A model generated the notes under the pieces. It was not told where the DNA came from and searched no databases. It was given only the letters and a program-made list of their open reading frames with translations. A stretch of DNA of 64,000 bases from NCBI RefSeq assembly GCF_011317445.1, contig NZ_JAAAPL010000001.1, forward strand, positions 2,127,001-2,191,000, read 5' to 3'. Source of the DNA: Chelativorans multitrophicus (GTDB taxonomy: Bacteria > Pseudomonadota > Alphaproteobacteria > Rhizobiales > Rhizobiaceae). A program made the translations under genes and the position numbers. Below are positions 8,404 to 18,131 of the stretch, piece by piece (the stretch's first letter is position 1; each line of letters begins with the position of its first letter).

Positions 8404-9519
8404 TCAGTCGAACCGGCTGCCGATCAGCCGGCTCCAATGCTCGCCCGCAATGCCGTTCAGAAAGGCCTTTCCGTCCTGAAGGGCGGTGAGGACCTGCGGG
8501 TCCCGCGTGTAAACGACGGTTGAGGCAAGATGCGTAAAGGCGACACGGCGGCCGAGCATGGCTTCAAGAAGGGCTGGCTGTGTACGCCCTCGTAAGCCCG
8601 CCAGCCCCATGTCCGCCGCATGAGCGAACATCGCGTCGACCACCGCACCTGCCTGGCCCGGCAAAGCGAGCACTTGCAATACGCGGCCGATCCGGCCCGG
8701 CGCCGCATGATAGAAAAAGGCGCCGATCGCCTTGCCGGTTTTCGCGTCCACCCTGCAGAAGGCGGCAGGCCCATATTCCTCCTTGCGCTCGGCATCGCGC
8801 AGGATCGCATCCAACTGGCCCGGCGCCCAGTCCGGCCGGAGAGAAAATTGAGCGGTAAATGCCGGAACCAGGGCGGCAAATTCATCGCGGCCGATTTCCG
8901 ACACGCTCAATGCGCCAGCGCGCCTCCAGCTTCGCGGTATCCCCGACCAGCGTAGCGCATCCGGTGCCATGCGCTTGCTCAACCGGTTGTCCAACCCGGC
9001 GGCCAGGCCGGAGAGGAGCCGCGCGGCGCCGATCTTGCCGGAGATCAGCTCCCTCGCGAAGGAGAGCGGCTGGATTACGCGGATCCAGTCGAGACTGTAG
9101 GAAGGAAGCTGTATCCCCCGCAGCCTCATCCACATATTGGCCGAAACCTCGCTCGCCGTCTCACTGAAGGAAATATCCTGCGGTCCAGCAAGATATGCCT
9201 TGAGGAGCCGTGCCCCGGCCATCGGATCGCTTTCCCGGTCCTCCACCATCAGCGAGCCACAGATGGCGGCGCGCAGCGGCTTATCATCGAGAACCATGGG
9301 CAAGGGTGTTACGCCGACGAAACCCGAGATGCTGCCATCATCCCTGAGATGCACGAGAGGATTGATCTCCGGGTCTCGGCCTGGCAAGTCGAGATAAAGC
9401 CGCTCCAGGTAGGCCGTAAGCGACGCCGGAGGGGGCCGCCCGGCGTTACGGAAAATGCGCTGGAAAAGACCGGCTACAGCCGGGATATCCGCCTTCTCCA
9501 GAGGGCGGATAGCCGTCAT
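8404..9519 (-). CDS. GNAT-like acyltransferase-family protein (copy 1)
   Basis: A 371-residue cytoplasmic protein opening with a GNAT-like IRPLEKADIPAVAGLFQRIF segment. The remainder is longer than a single GNAT domain (about 150 residues), suggesting two GNAT lobes as in Fem-like or mycothiol-synthase-like enzymes. It is homologous to the protein at 11843-13027. Both share the opening motif, a D(I/F)xFS(E/D)(T/N)AS segment in the middle, and the ending GLA(G/S)E.WS.L. The start overlaps the methyltransferase stop by four bases. Substrate unknown. Because the second copy lies inside the polysaccharide locus, acylation of a sugar or lipid precursor is a reasonable guess. Confidence 0.6.
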   Translation of the reverse strand: MTAIRPLEKADIPAVAGLFQRIFRNAGRPPPASLTAYLERLYLDLPGRDPEINPLVHLRDDGSISGFVGVTPLPMVLDDKPLRAAICGSLMVEDRESDPMAGARLLKAYLAGPQDISFSETASEVSANMWMRLRGIQLPSYSLDWIRVIQPLSFARELISGKIGAARLLSGLAAGLDNRLSKRMAPDALRWSGIPRSWRRAGALSVSEIGRDEFAALVPAFTAQFSLRPDWAPGQLDAILRDAERKEEYGPAAFCRVDAKTGKAIGAFFYHAAPGRIGRVLQVLALPGQAGAVVDAMFAHAADMGLAGLRGRTQPALLEAMLGRRVAFTHLASTVVYTRDPQVLTALQDGKAFLNGIAGEHWSRLIGSRFD

Positions 9520-10220
9520 GGCTCCTGCTTCCTGCGCGCAATCGCAACGCGCGGCTTACCCGCCTGGTCGGAAGCAAAGCGCGGTTCCTCATACATCCCG
9601 GCGCGCTTCAAGAGGATCGCGACCTGGCGCTCCTGCCCTTCGCCGAATTCGAAGGCGAGCCATCCTCCGCGCTTGAGGAACGTAGGTGCCTCACGCACCA
9701 GACGCTGATGGATCGAGAGACCGTAGGGGCCGCCGTCGAACGCTTCCCTCGGCTCGTTCTCAAGCAGGTGGGCGCGGTCGGTCTCCAGCCTCGAGGTCGA
9801 GATATAGGGTGGATTGCTCACGACGAAGTCCACCCGCCCTTCCAGCCCCTCGTCTGCCAAGCCGGAAAAGAGGTCGCCCTGCACGACCTTTACGCGATCG
9901 AGGAGGCCGAGCCGTTCTGCATTGCGCCGCGCCAGGGAAACGGTGCTTTCGGTGAGGTCGGAAGCCCATAGGCGTGCAGCAGGAACAGCAGCCGCAATGC
10001 CGAGGGCAAGATTGCCGGAGCCGCAGCACATGTCGATCACGATCGGCGAACCGGCCATGCCCTTCAACAAATCGACGGCGCTCCGGCCCAGAAGCTCCGT
10101 TTCCTCCCTCGGCACCAATACATCCGGCGCCAGTTCCAGCTCGATGCCCATGAAACGGGCGGTTTTCGGGTGCGGCGCGCCGGCCTGGATATCCGCATCG
10201 GTTCTGGTTGGTTTTGCCAT
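9516..10220 (-). CDS. PrmC/HemK-like class I methyltransferase
   Basis: A 234-residue SAM-dependent methyltransferase. It shows the PrmC-type lead-in PDVLVPREETELLG, SAM motif I VIDMCCGSGNLALG, and catalytic SNPPYIS, the NPPY signature of enzymes that methylate glutamine or adenine amides. PrmC proteins are nearer 280-300 residues and carry an N-terminal helical domain that recognises release factors. Here that domain is largely absent, so release-factor methylation is uncertain. A GGGGAGG site precedes the ATG, and the gene overlaps the downstream GNAT gene by four bases. Confidence 0.75.
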   Translation of the reverse strand: MAKPTRTDADIQAGAPHPKTARFMGIELELAPDVLVPREETELLGRSAVDLLKGMAGSPIVIDMCCGSGNLALGIAAAVPAARLWASDLTESTVSLARRNAERLGLLDRVKVVQGDLFSGLADEGLEGRVDFVVSNPPYISTSRLETDRAHLLENEPREAFDGGPYGLSIHQRLVREAPTFLKRGGWLAFEFGEGQERQVAILLKRAGMYEEPRFASDQAGKPRVAIARRKQEP

Positions 10221-10493
10221 GCGGCGCTCGCCTCCCCGGAATGGTGAAAGTGGATATAGATCACAGAGGTAAATGGAGCTTGAAACTCCTAGCGTGTCGG
10301 CCCGGAAGCGGTTTCAGAGAGCACAATTGTAGAGTCGATAACCTACAGCCTCTCGTCCGTCCGAAAAGCGCACGCGCTGTAGCAGCAACGGAGGCCGTAT
10401 TAACTCTGCCGCCATTAGAGCCGGGTATCAAAACCATGAAATAGAGTATATGAGAGGCAAAGGCTCCAGTTTTGCCGTTCTCAGGCCAAGAGA

Positions 10494-11846
10494 ATGGGAG
10501 CGGAACAGGCTGGTACCTGCGCGCGGGGTGGGATGTTCGGTTTCAGGCAGATCACAGGCGATTTCAAATCCGCCTTTGAAAAGCTCGTTGCTTATGCGGC
10601 ATCGGGTGGAAGCCTCGTCATCAGCGCTGCCGCGCAGCTCATCACCTTTGCTGTTCTTGCCAGATCGCTGGGCGTTCACGAGTTCAGCCTCTTCGTAGCC
10701 ATCACCGCGATATGCAGCGTTGCGCTGCATCTGTGCGGTCTAGGCGCCATGGAAAGTCTCGTCCGCCGGGTAGCCCGCGACCCGTCCGCCTACCCCGTGA
10801 TGTTGGGCCACAACCTCATCCTGACGGCGATCACGGGCGTCGTCCTGGTTGCGGCTGGTGTTGTCGGCCTTCCATTTCTGTTCAAGCTATCGGACGACCC
10901 GGCCCTGAACGCGCTCCTGATTGGCGCTATGCTGGCCACCAATATCGTCCTCGTTCGCCTGATCGTCCTGGCGGAGCAGACTTTCATAGGGCGGAGCGAG
11001 TTTGGCACCGCGAACAAGATTGTCGTGGGCTTCGCTCTCGCAAGGACCATCGCCGCCGTGCTGGCCTGCTTTGCCTTCGGCGTGTCGACCACGGCGGAGT
11101 GGGCGATTTGGCAATTCGTCTGCCATGTCCTGGTTGCCCTCCTCTGTTTCCGGGTACTCCTTCGTCTTGGCAGTCCTGAATTCCGGATTGTCCAGGCAGA
11201 GATTAAGAACGGCATCTATTTCTGTGTCCCGTTCATCCTTCGCGCCGCACGGCAGAATGTGGATCTCATGGTCCTGAGCTTCGTCTCCACGCCCGAGATC
11301 GTCTCGAGCTACAGCGTCGCGCGCCGCATGATGGAAAGCAGCTATCTCTCCGTCGAAGCGCTCAACCGCCTGATCTATCCAGGCTCCGCGAAAGCCAGCG
11401 CCGAAGGGCTGCACCAAATCATGGAACGCGTGATGAAAGTGCTACTCGCCGCGACTGTGATATCGGTTGCGGCGGCGGTCACCGTGTTCATCATCGCACC
11501 GCTCCTGCCCTACCTGTTTGGCCACGACTACGTCTCCCTCGTTTCCTTTGTGCGCCAGCTCATCTGGGTCGTGATCTTGCTGGCGATCTGGTCGGTCGCC
11601 GTCGAGGCGCTCGGCGCGGCCGGAAACCACGCCTACCGCGGAACGGTAATGTCACTCGGCAGCCTCTTCGGCTGCGCGATCACCGCATGGGCCACCTGGT
11701 ATGCCCCCCCGGAAGGCACGATTATTTCGTTCTACGTCATCGAATTCGCGATGATCGTCGCGTCCTGGCTGGTGCTGCTGCATGCCGTCCGAAAGAGCAG
11801 GATCGGTTCCGCCGGAACGCACGTTCTGAAGGGGGCACGGTCGTGA
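10494..11846 (+). CDS. Polysaccharide flippase (Wzx/MATE-like)
   Basis: A 450-residue integral membrane protein with about twelve to fourteen hydrophobic segments, opening with SGGSLVISAAAQLITFAVLARSLGVHEFS. That helix pair and G-V-x-E-F-S turn are typical of lipopolysaccharide/O-antigen flippases. It probably moves undecaprenyl-linked repeat units across the inner membrane for the polymerase at 14726. ATG at 10494 is the longest start; ATG at 10533 (MFGFRQI) is also plausible. It is first in the plus-strand polysaccharide operon, and its stop overlaps the next gene's GTG start. Confidence 0.82.
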   Translation: MGAEQAGTCARGGMFGFRQITGDFKSAFEKLVAYAASGGSLVISAAAQLITFAVLARSLGVHEFSLFVAITAICSVALHLCGLGAMESLVRRVARDPSAYPVMLGHNLILTAITGVVLVAAGVVGLPFLFKLSDDPALNALLIGAMLATNIVLVRLIVLAEQTFIGRSEFGTANKIVVGFALARTIAAVLACFAFGVSTTAEWAIWQFVCHVLVALLCFRVLLRLGSPEFRIVQAEIKNGIYFCVPFILRAARQNVDLMVLSFVSTPEIVSSYSVARRMMESSYLSVEALNRLIYPGSAKASAEGLHQIMERVMKVLLAATVISVAAAVTVFIIAPLLPYLFGHDYVSLVSFVRQLIWVVILLAIWSVAVEALGAAGNHAYRGTVMSLGSLFGCAITAWATWYAPPEGTIISFYVIEFAMIVASWLVLLHAVRKSRIGSAGTHVLKGARS

Positions 11847-13027
11847 ACGCGATGGAGATTCCCAAAAGCGACCATGCCGCGAGTACCGCCTCACCCCCGC
11901 TGGATTGCCCGAAGCCGGTTGCCGTCGCGGCCGGGCGGAAAGGGCGCGTCCGCCCAATGGAGCGAAGCGATATCCCCGCAGTCGGCAGGCTTTTCAACTG
12001 CATCTTCAGGAAGGAGAAGAGGGAGGGCAGTCCGGAACTCCATGGTTATCTGGACGCTGCATTCTTCTCCAGCCCGCTTTATGCGCCGGAATACGGCAGC
12101 ATCCTTCATGAGAATGCGGAAGGCGACATCGACAGCGCTGTCCTGTCGATCCCCATGCAGTTTTGGGTCGGCGAGAGGAAGCTTGTCGCACGGCTTCTTT
12201 GCGCCTTCATGGCGAATGGAAAATCCGGCGCGATGGGGGCTGCGCACCTGGCGCGCGTATTGCGCGCTAAGCGGCAGGACTTCACATTTTCCGACAATGC
12301 TTCGCCTGTGAGCGCCGATCATTGGGAAGCCGGAGGCGGCCACACCCTGCCAATTCAAAGCTTGGAATGGCGGCGCGCATTCCGCCCCTTCGCGAGCGCG
12401 CTCGAACGGCTCTTCGCTGCCGTTCCGGCGGCAAAACGCCTTCCGCTGAGGCCGCTCGCGCGGCCATTGGACTGGCTTGCGCGGCGGCTCGTCCACTCCT
12501 TCAAGCCCGCCGCCGAAACGGGCTACCGCATAGAGCCGGCGAGCTTCGAGGAATTTCGGCGGCAGGCAGAAAATCTGCTGAGGCGCTTTTCAGTCCGGCC
12601 CGTCTGGTCGGCTGAGGAATTCTCCTGGCTGATTGGGCTTGCGGGAAAGAATGCCGCCTGCGGCACCTTGAATTGCCGCCGGATTGTGAACAAGGAGGGG
12701 GAGATCATCGGGCTGATGCTCTATTTCGGCCAGCCGAACCGCATCGCCCGAATCCTCAATGTAATCTGTCAGGAAGGAAGCGAGCGGGACGTCATCGATC
12801 AAATGCTCGCCTTCCTCGACGCGGAAGGGTATTGCGAGGCAAGGGGCATGGCCCAACCCTTCTTCATGCGGGCGATGATGCGCCAGCGGCAGCTCACCTT
12901 CAAGCATTCCGGCTATTTTTGCTTCGCAAGCCGCCACCCTGAAATTGTGGAAGCCGCCCTTCACGATGACATCTATATCGGCGGGCTGGCATCGGAACGG
13001 TGGAGCAATCTGGTTGCCGGCCTTTAA
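11843..13027 (+). CDS. GNAT-like acyltransferase-family protein (copy 2)
   Basis: The protein has 394 residues from the GTG at 11843. That GTG overlaps the flippase stop (GTGA) and has AGGGGG about ten bases upstream; the frame is open earlier, but that part lies inside the flippase gene. A disordered lead of about 40 residues precedes VRPMERSDIPAVGRLFNCIF, homologous to copy 1. Shared landmarks are DFTFSDNASPVS and the ending GLASERWSNL. The segment between them is divergent. Position between flippase and chain-length protein suggests modification of the repeat unit, perhaps N- or O-acylation. This is inference. Confidence 0.6.
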   Translation: MNAMEIPKSDHAASTASPPLDCPKPVAVAAGRKGRVRPMERSDIPAVGRLFNCIFRKEKREGSPELHGYLDAAFFSSPLYAPEYGSILHENAEGDIDSAVLSIPMQFWVGERKLVARLLCAFMANGKSGAMGAAHLARVLRAKRQDFTFSDNASPVSADHWEAGGGHTLPIQSLEWRRAFRPFASALERLFAAVPAAKRLPLRPLARPLDWLARRLVHSFKPAAETGYRIEPASFEEFRRQAENLLRRFSVRPVWSAEEFSWLIGLAGKNAACGTLNCRRIVNKEGEIIGLMLYFGQPNRIARILNVICQEGSERDVIDQMLAFLDAEGYCEARGMAQPFFMRAMMRQRQLTFKHSGYFCFASRHPEIVEAALHDDIYIGGLASERWSNLVAGL

Positions 13028-13161
13028 GGACAAAGCATGAAGCGGCGCGGTTTGCCTCAAGAATGACTTAAGATGTAATAAACAATACCGGGATAAAGTG
13101 CCTTAGGGACTTCACTCAAAGTTGCAGCTCCAGATCAAGCAAGGTTTTGCGCAGGTATGGC

Positions 13162-14709
13162 ATGTATGAAGTAGCAAAACCCCCTCGCGGATCGAAGAAG
13201 CCCGGTGGTGCTCCGGCCGCGAAGCCGGCCGCCCGCGGCTCGCTTCTCAACATGCTCCCCAGCGCCGCGCCTGCCATAGAGCCAGCTGAGCCGCCAGTCA
13301 CCCCGCGGCTTCCTGCCAACGAAGCGCGCATTTCCGACTATCTGGAACGCTTTCGCCGCCTCACGCCGGACGATGTGCTCTCATGGCTCGACCGAGGGAA
13401 ATACCTCATTGCCCTGATGGTGCTGCTCGGAGTGGGCCTCGCCCTTGGCTATGCTATCACTGCCACGCCGCGATACACCGTCTACACCGATATCGTGGTC
13501 GACCCGTCCAACCTGCAGGTGGTCGATGACGATGTTTTCGCCAACACGCCGCAGCGCGACACCCAGCTGCTTGAGGTGGAAAGCAAGCTGAGGGTCCTTA
13601 CCTCGCGCAACGTGCTGGAGCGCGTCATCGACGAGCTGAACCTGACGGAAGACCCCGAATTTGTGAAACCGGGCTGGTTTGATCCGATCAAAGAGCTCAT
13701 CTCCGGTCCTCCCGAGGAAGAAGATCTGAAGCTTAGCGTTTTGCGAGCCCTTTCCGAACGTGTTGAAGCGCGCCGCGAAGAGCGTTCCTATGTCGTGGTG
13801 CTCAGCGTCTGGACGGATGACGCCCTCAAGTCGGTCGAAATCTCCAATGCCATCGTGGATGCTTTCGAGACGGAGCTGTTCGAATCCGCCTCACGGAGCG
13901 CTGGCCGCGTTGCCTCCAGCATCAGCCAGCGCCTGGACGAGTTGCGGGCCAGTGTCACGGAAGCGGAGGCGCGCGCGGAAGAATTCAAGCGCGAGAACGA
14001 TCTCCAATCGAGCGGTGACGACCTGGTGAGCGCACGCCGTTCCGGCGAGCTGGACACCCAGGTTTTGGCAGCCCAACAGCGCCAGATCCAGCTCGACACA
14101 CGTTATCGCGAACTCCAGCGGGCTCTGGACGAACGAAGCTCCGCCACCCTGCCCGGCTTCCAATCGGAAACCCTGACGACGCTGCGGGCCCAGTACAACG
14201 ATCTTCAGCAGCAGTTGCAGGCTCTTTCACTCACCTATCTGGACCGGCATCCGCGCCTGCAAGCGATCAGAACCGAAATAGCCTCTGTGGAACGTGCCAT
14301 TGCCGCGGAAGCCCAACGCATCCTCAATGCTGCCAAATCGGAAGCCGACCAGGCGAACATGGTCCTGACTGAACTGCGCCAGAAAGCGCAGGAAGAAGAA
14401 AACACCGTTTTCCAGGACAACAGCGCTCTGGTGACGCTTCGTGAACTGGAACGTGATGCACGCGCGAAGGCCGCGCTTTACGAGACATTCCTTTCGCGCA
14501 GCCAGCAGATCACCGAAAGACAGCAGATCGACACCAGCAATATCCGCGTGATCTCGCGCGCCGTGCCACCGACCTCGCGAAGCTGGCCGCCGCGCACCAT
14601 GATCCTCCTCGCTGCGGGCGCCCTGGCTGGACTCTTCATCGGCCTAGGCTTGGCGCTGGCGCTCGGGCTTCTAAGACATCTGCGCCAGCCGCACCGGTAC
14701 GCCACATGA
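13162..14709 (+). CDS. Wzz/GumC-type polysaccharide chain-length and export protein
   Basis: About 515 residues, with a disordered cytoplasmic N terminus rich in Pro/Ala/Lys. A first transmembrane helix (around LIALMVLLGVGLALGYAI) is followed by a long periplasmic coiled-coil region, then a PPTSRSWPPRTMI lead into the second transmembrane helix. This is the Wzz-GumC architecture without the C-terminal tyrosine-kinase domain of Wzc/ExoP. It sets chain length or bridges to the outer-membrane channel. ATG 13162 is preferred (CAGG six bases before it); TTG 13147 is the longer choice. No partner kinase or Wza-like channel gene is in the window. Confidence 0.85.
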   Translation: MYEVAKPPRGSKKPGGAPAAKPAARGSLLNMLPSAAPAIEPAEPPVTPRLPANEARISDYLERFRRLTPDDVLSWLDRGKYLIALMVLLGVGLALGYAITATPRYTVYTDIVVDPSNLQVVDDDVFANTPQRDTQLLEVESKLRVLTSRNVLERVIDELNLTEDPEFVKPGWFDPIKELISGPPEEEDLKLSVLRALSERVEARREERSYVVVLSVWTDDALKSVEISNAIVDAFETELFESASRSAGRVASSISQRLDELRASVTEAEARAEEFKRENDLQSSGDDLVSARRSGELDTQVLAAQQRQIQLDTRYRELQRALDERSSATLPGFQSETLTTLRAQYNDLQQQLQALSLTYLDRHPRLQAIRTEIASVERAIAAEAQRILNAAKSEADQANMVLTELRQKAQEEENTVFQDNSALVTLRELERDARAKAALYETFLSRSQQITERQQIDTSNIRVISRAVPPTSRSWPPRTMILLAAGALAGLFIGLGLALALGLLRHLRQPHRYAT

Positions 14710-14725
14710 GGCAGGAGCCTGTTCG

Positions 14726-16048
14726 ATGCAGACGGCGCAGCTGACAGCCGTCGATCTGCCGGAAGGAGCGCTTCACACCGCCACGCGAACGGTGCTGTTC
14801 ATGGCGCTGTTCCTGTTCTTCTGGATATCCCTGAACCCGTTTGTCGATCTGACCGGCGCGGCCGTGCTCGACCCGTCCGCGGGAAACTCGAACCGGCTCA
14901 ATCAGATCGTCTCCCTTGGATTATCCGGCCTGATCCTGCTTTTCGGGCTGCTTCATGCACTTCGGAACGAAATCTTCCAGCCGCGCCTCCTTCTCATTCC
15001 GCTTTTCACGTGGTTCCTGTTCGTCTCGGTCCTGTCTAACGAGCCGATGCTGGGAATAAAGGGCGTTGTTCTGGCGATCATCGTGACGATGAACGCCAGC
15101 ATCTATCTCCTTCTTCCTGTTTCGGAGCGGCATTTCGCTAAGATGCTCGCTTTTGGAACGCTGGCGGCACTGGTGCTTTCCTATTACGGCGTCGTTTTTA
15201 AACCGCTCGTGTCCATTCACCAGGCCGCCGAACTGCGGGAGCCGATGAATGCCGGGCTTTGGCGTGGGCATTTCCCGCATAAGAACAGCGCCGCGGCAGC
15301 CATGGTGATCGCCACCTTCTTCGGCCTTTTCGTCATGGCCGCCTGGTCCCGTTTGCTCGGCGCGATCATCGTCATATTGGCGGTATTCTTCCTTTTGCAC
15401 ACGGGAGGGAAGACATCCAGCGCCATGCTTCCGGCCATCCTGATCGTGGCATGGGTGTTCGAACGCTTCCGTTTCCTGCGCGCGCCCATCGCGATAGGGG
15501 GCGTTGCTCTCTTCAATTTGCTGGCTGTTGGTTCGGCCGTGATCAGGCCAGTTGGCGAATTTCTCACGAATCTCGGCATTGACGCGACGTTTACGAACCG
15601 CGCCGATATCTGGCGCTTTGCATTCGAGGCGATTGCGGAGAGCCCTATCGCAGGCTACGGCTTCAAGGGGTTCTGGCAGACGGAAGAACTGGTATATAGC
15701 GGCGGGTCGATCGAGACATGGGCGGTTGCGGCCGCCAACGGGCACAATTCCTTTCTCGATATCACGTTGACGACGGGAATACCGGGACTGGCGCTGACGC
15801 TGATCTGGGTGCTTATTCTTCCCCTTCGCGATATTTCTCGCGTAAGGCCGGAAGAGCAGCACTCTCCGCTGATGCGGCTTTATACCCGCGTTTGGCTGTA
15901 CACTCTTTTCAATGCCGGCCTCGAAAGCCTGTTCTTTGAAGGTGGCAATATGCTCTGGTTCACCTTCATGCTGGCACTTTACGGATTCCGGCTCCAGGCT
16001 TCGGCCTCTACCCGGATTATCCATTCTCGGGCACCAGGGGGAACATAG
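14726..16048 (+). CDS. O-antigen ligase / Wzy-type polymerase family protein
   Basis: A 440-residue protein with ten to twelve predicted membrane helices and a large periplasmic loop. That loop contains LWRGHFPHKNSAA and later GYGFKGFW and AANGHNSFLDI. The conserved HKN and GHNSFLD histidine regions are hallmarks of the Wzy_C/WaaL-type polymerases and ligases. It probably polymerises the flipped repeat units in the periplasm. AGGAGC lies before the ATG. It follows the GumC-like gene by 16 bases and precedes the deacetylase by two, so all are one operon. Confidence 0.85.
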   Translation: MQTAQLTAVDLPEGALHTATRTVLFMALFLFFWISLNPFVDLTGAAVLDPSAGNSNRLNQIVSLGLSGLILLFGLLHALRNEIFQPRLLLIPLFTWFLFVSVLSNEPMLGIKGVVLAIIVTMNASIYLLLPVSERHFAKMLAFGTLAALVLSYYGVVFKPLVSIHQAAELREPMNAGLWRGHFPHKNSAAAAMVIATFFGLFVMAAWSRLLGAIIVILAVFFLLHTGGKTSSAMLPAILIVAWVFERFRFLRAPIAIGGVALFNLLAVGSAVIRPVGEFLTNLGIDATFTNRADIWRFAFEAIAESPIAGYGFKGFWQTEELVYSGGSIETWAVAAANGHNSFLDITLTTGIPGLALTLIWVLILPLRDISRVRPEEQHSPLMRLYTRVWLYTLFNAGLESLFFEGGNMLWFTFMLALYGFRLQASASTRIIHSRAPGGT

Positions 16049-16050
16049 AA

Positions 16051-16824
16051 ATGATGGGGGGGCTCGGAAAAGACACGGGCGAACTGATCGATCGCGCCGT
16101 CAATCGCCTTCTTTGGAAGATGGGAAGCCGGCGCCGAGAGGTGGTCACGGACACGCCACTCGTCACTTTCACCTTCGATGATGTTCCTGACACTGCCCTT
16201 TCGAATGGCGCGGGCATTCTGGAGCGACATGACGCCCGCGGCACATTCTACATTGCCGGCGGCCTCGGCTCCCAGGTGGAGGCGGATCGCACATTGATCT
16301 CACGCGAGGGCTGCCGCGAACTTTCTTTGCGCGGACATGAAATCGGCTGCCATACATTCGCCCACCGCAAGCTCCGCAATCTCGGCGGCGCTCTTCGGGC
16401 GGATTTGACGAGGAACGAGGCCTATCTTCGGGAGGCTGGCGTTGAGCAGCCGATCCGCAACTTTGCCTATCCGTTCAATGCCGCGTGGCCTCCCGCAAGA
16501 CGGGCGCTCCACGCCCGCTATGCGACCTGCAGAGGCGCAGGCGAGGCCATCAATCGCGGCAGCACCGATCATCTGATGCTGAAGGGAGTGGAAATCCGTC
16601 AGCCCGAGACCCATGCGCGCTCACTGACCCGCTGGATTGACGATGTGGCTGCGGAACCGGGATGGCTGGTCTTCTTCACGCACGATATCGCTGAAGTCCC
16701 GACACCTTTCGGCTGCACGCCGGGAACCTTTGAGCACCTGGTTTCCTATGCCGTGGCAAAAGGGTGCCGGATCGTAACGGTCGGTGAGGCCGTTTCGCTG
16801 CTGGGCTGGGAGAATAAGCGGTGA
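16051..16824 (+). CDS. Polysaccharide deacetylase (CE4/NodB-like)
   Basis: A 257-residue protein with the NodB-homology motifs TFTFDD (catalytic Asp and metal Asp, about residues 39-44), HTFAH (metal His pair), FAYPFN and FFTHD. Enzymes of this family remove N- or O-acetyl groups from polysaccharides or intermediates. No signal peptide is visible, so it may act on cytoplasmic lipid-linked precursors. An exposed amino group made here could be the acceptor for the GNAT-like proteins. Its stop overlaps the next gene's GTG start by four bases. Confidence 0.85.
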   Translation: MMGGLGKDTGELIDRAVNRLLWKMGSRRREVVTDTPLVTFTFDDVPDTALSNGAGILERHDARGTFYIAGGLGSQVEADRTLISREGCRELSLRGHEIGCHTFAHRKLRNLGGALRADLTRNEAYLREAGVEQPIRNFAYPFNAAWPPARRALHARYATCRGAGEAINRGSTDHLMLKGVEIRQPETHARSLTRWIDDVAAEPGWLVFFTHDIAEVPTPFGCTPGTFEHLVSYAVAKGCRIVTVGEAVSLLGWENKR

Positions 16825-18101
16825 CACGATCGGTCATCCGGGCTGGCGCGCCGCGCCTCCTGGCCATCAACAACTATTTCTATCGCCGCGGCGGAGCCGA
16901 AGCGGTGTTCTTCGACCACATGGCGCTCTTTGCCGAAATAGGCTGGGATGTCGTTCCTTTCGCGATGAAGCACGAACGGAACGAACCGTCCGAATGGTCC
17001 GACTATTTTGTCTCCGAGATCGAGTACGGCAATCAGCACGGCGTGCTTACAAAAGCTCTGGACGCGGCCAAGGTTATCTATTCCTTCGAGGCGCAGCGTA
17101 AGCTTTCGCAACTTATCGCCGCCGCACCGCCGACAATCGCCCATGCCCATAACGTCTATCACCACCTCTCGCCCGCCATTTTCTCGACGCTGAAGAACGC
17201 CGGCATCCCAGTCGTCATGACGGCGCACGACCTCAAGCTTGCCTGCCCGGCCTACAAGATGCTGCGGCAAGGAATGATCTGCGAACAGTGCAAGGGCGGG
17301 CGTATATACAACGTCGCCCTGAACCGCTGCGTAAAGGACTCCGCTGCCGTCAGCGGCGTCGTTTTTATCGAAACACTGGTGCACAGGTTTCTCGGCCTCT
17401 ACAGAGACAAGATCGACCGCATTGTGGTGCCCAGCCGCTTCTATCGCGAAAAGCTCATCGAATGGGGGTGGCCGGGGGAAAAGCTCGTCTACATTCCCAA
17501 TTTCGTCGACGTTTCGCAGATAAAAACCGGCTGGACCGAGCGGGACTATTTTGTCTATGCGGGCCGCCTCGCGCCTGAAAAGGGCATTGCAACGCTGATC
17601 CGCGCGGCGGCATTGGCCGGGCAAAAACTCCTCATCGCCGGCACCGGTCCCGAGGAAAAAGCGCTGCGCGATCTCGCTCTGGCGAGCGGCGCTGATGTCA
17701 CCTTTGCGGGCTATGTGTCCGGTGAGAAACTTCATAGATTGATTGGCGAGTCGAAGGCGCTGGTTCTGCCCTCCGAATGGTATGAGAATGCCCCGATCAG
17801 CATTCTGGAAGCCTATGCGCTCGGACGGCCGGTGATCGGCTCCGCCATCGGCGGAATACCTGAAATGATCAGGGAAGGAGAGACTGGCCGCACCGCGAAG
17901 GCCGGCTCGCCGGAGGACCTTGCGCGTGCGCTCACGGATTTGGCATCGCTCTCCACGGCAGAGCGCGCGGCCATGGGAATGCGGGGCCGGGATTGGATTT
18001 CCGGCGAATTCTCCGCGGAAGCCTACCGGCAGCGCACGCTTGATCTCTATGCCACGCTTGTCGGCTCGGATTTTGGCGCGGCGAGGCCCTATGGGACCTA
18101 G
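16821..18101 (+). CDS. Glycosyltransferase family 4 (cysteine-containing subgroup)
   Basis: A 426-residue GT-B glycosyltransferase. The N-terminal half holds YFYRRGGAEAVFFDH and HAHNVYHHLSP, then a four-cysteine insert (LACPAYKM, CEQCKGGR, RCVKDS) typical of one subgroup of polysaccharide GT4 enzymes and perhaps metal-binding. The C-terminal Rossmann domain shows YAGRLAPEKG and the nucleotide-binding ENAPISILEAYA motif. It transfers a sugar from a nucleotide donor onto the growing lipid-linked unit; donor and linkage are unknown. The start is GTG inside the deacetylase stop (GTGA overlap). Confidence 0.88.
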   Translation: MTRSVIRAGAPRLLAINNYFYRRGGAEAVFFDHMALFAEIGWDVVPFAMKHERNEPSEWSDYFVSEIEYGNQHGVLTKALDAAKVIYSFEAQRKLSQLIAAAPPTIAHAHNVYHHLSPAIFSTLKNAGIPVVMTAHDLKLACPAYKMLRQGMICEQCKGGRIYNVALNRCVKDSAAVSGVVFIETLVHRFLGLYRDKIDRIVVPSRFYREKLIEWGWPGEKLVYIPNFVDVSQIKTGWTERDYFVYAGRLAPEKGIATLIRAAALAGQKLLIAGTGPEEKALRDLALASGADVTFAGYVSGEKLHRLIGESKALVLPSEWYENAPISILEAYALGRPVIGSAIGGIPEMIREGETGRTAKAGSPEDLARALTDLASLSTAERAAMGMRGRDWISGEFSAEAYRQRTLDLYATLVGSDFGAARPYGT

Positions 18102-18131
18102 CTCAAACGTGTTGCGGTTTAAGGAACATCT

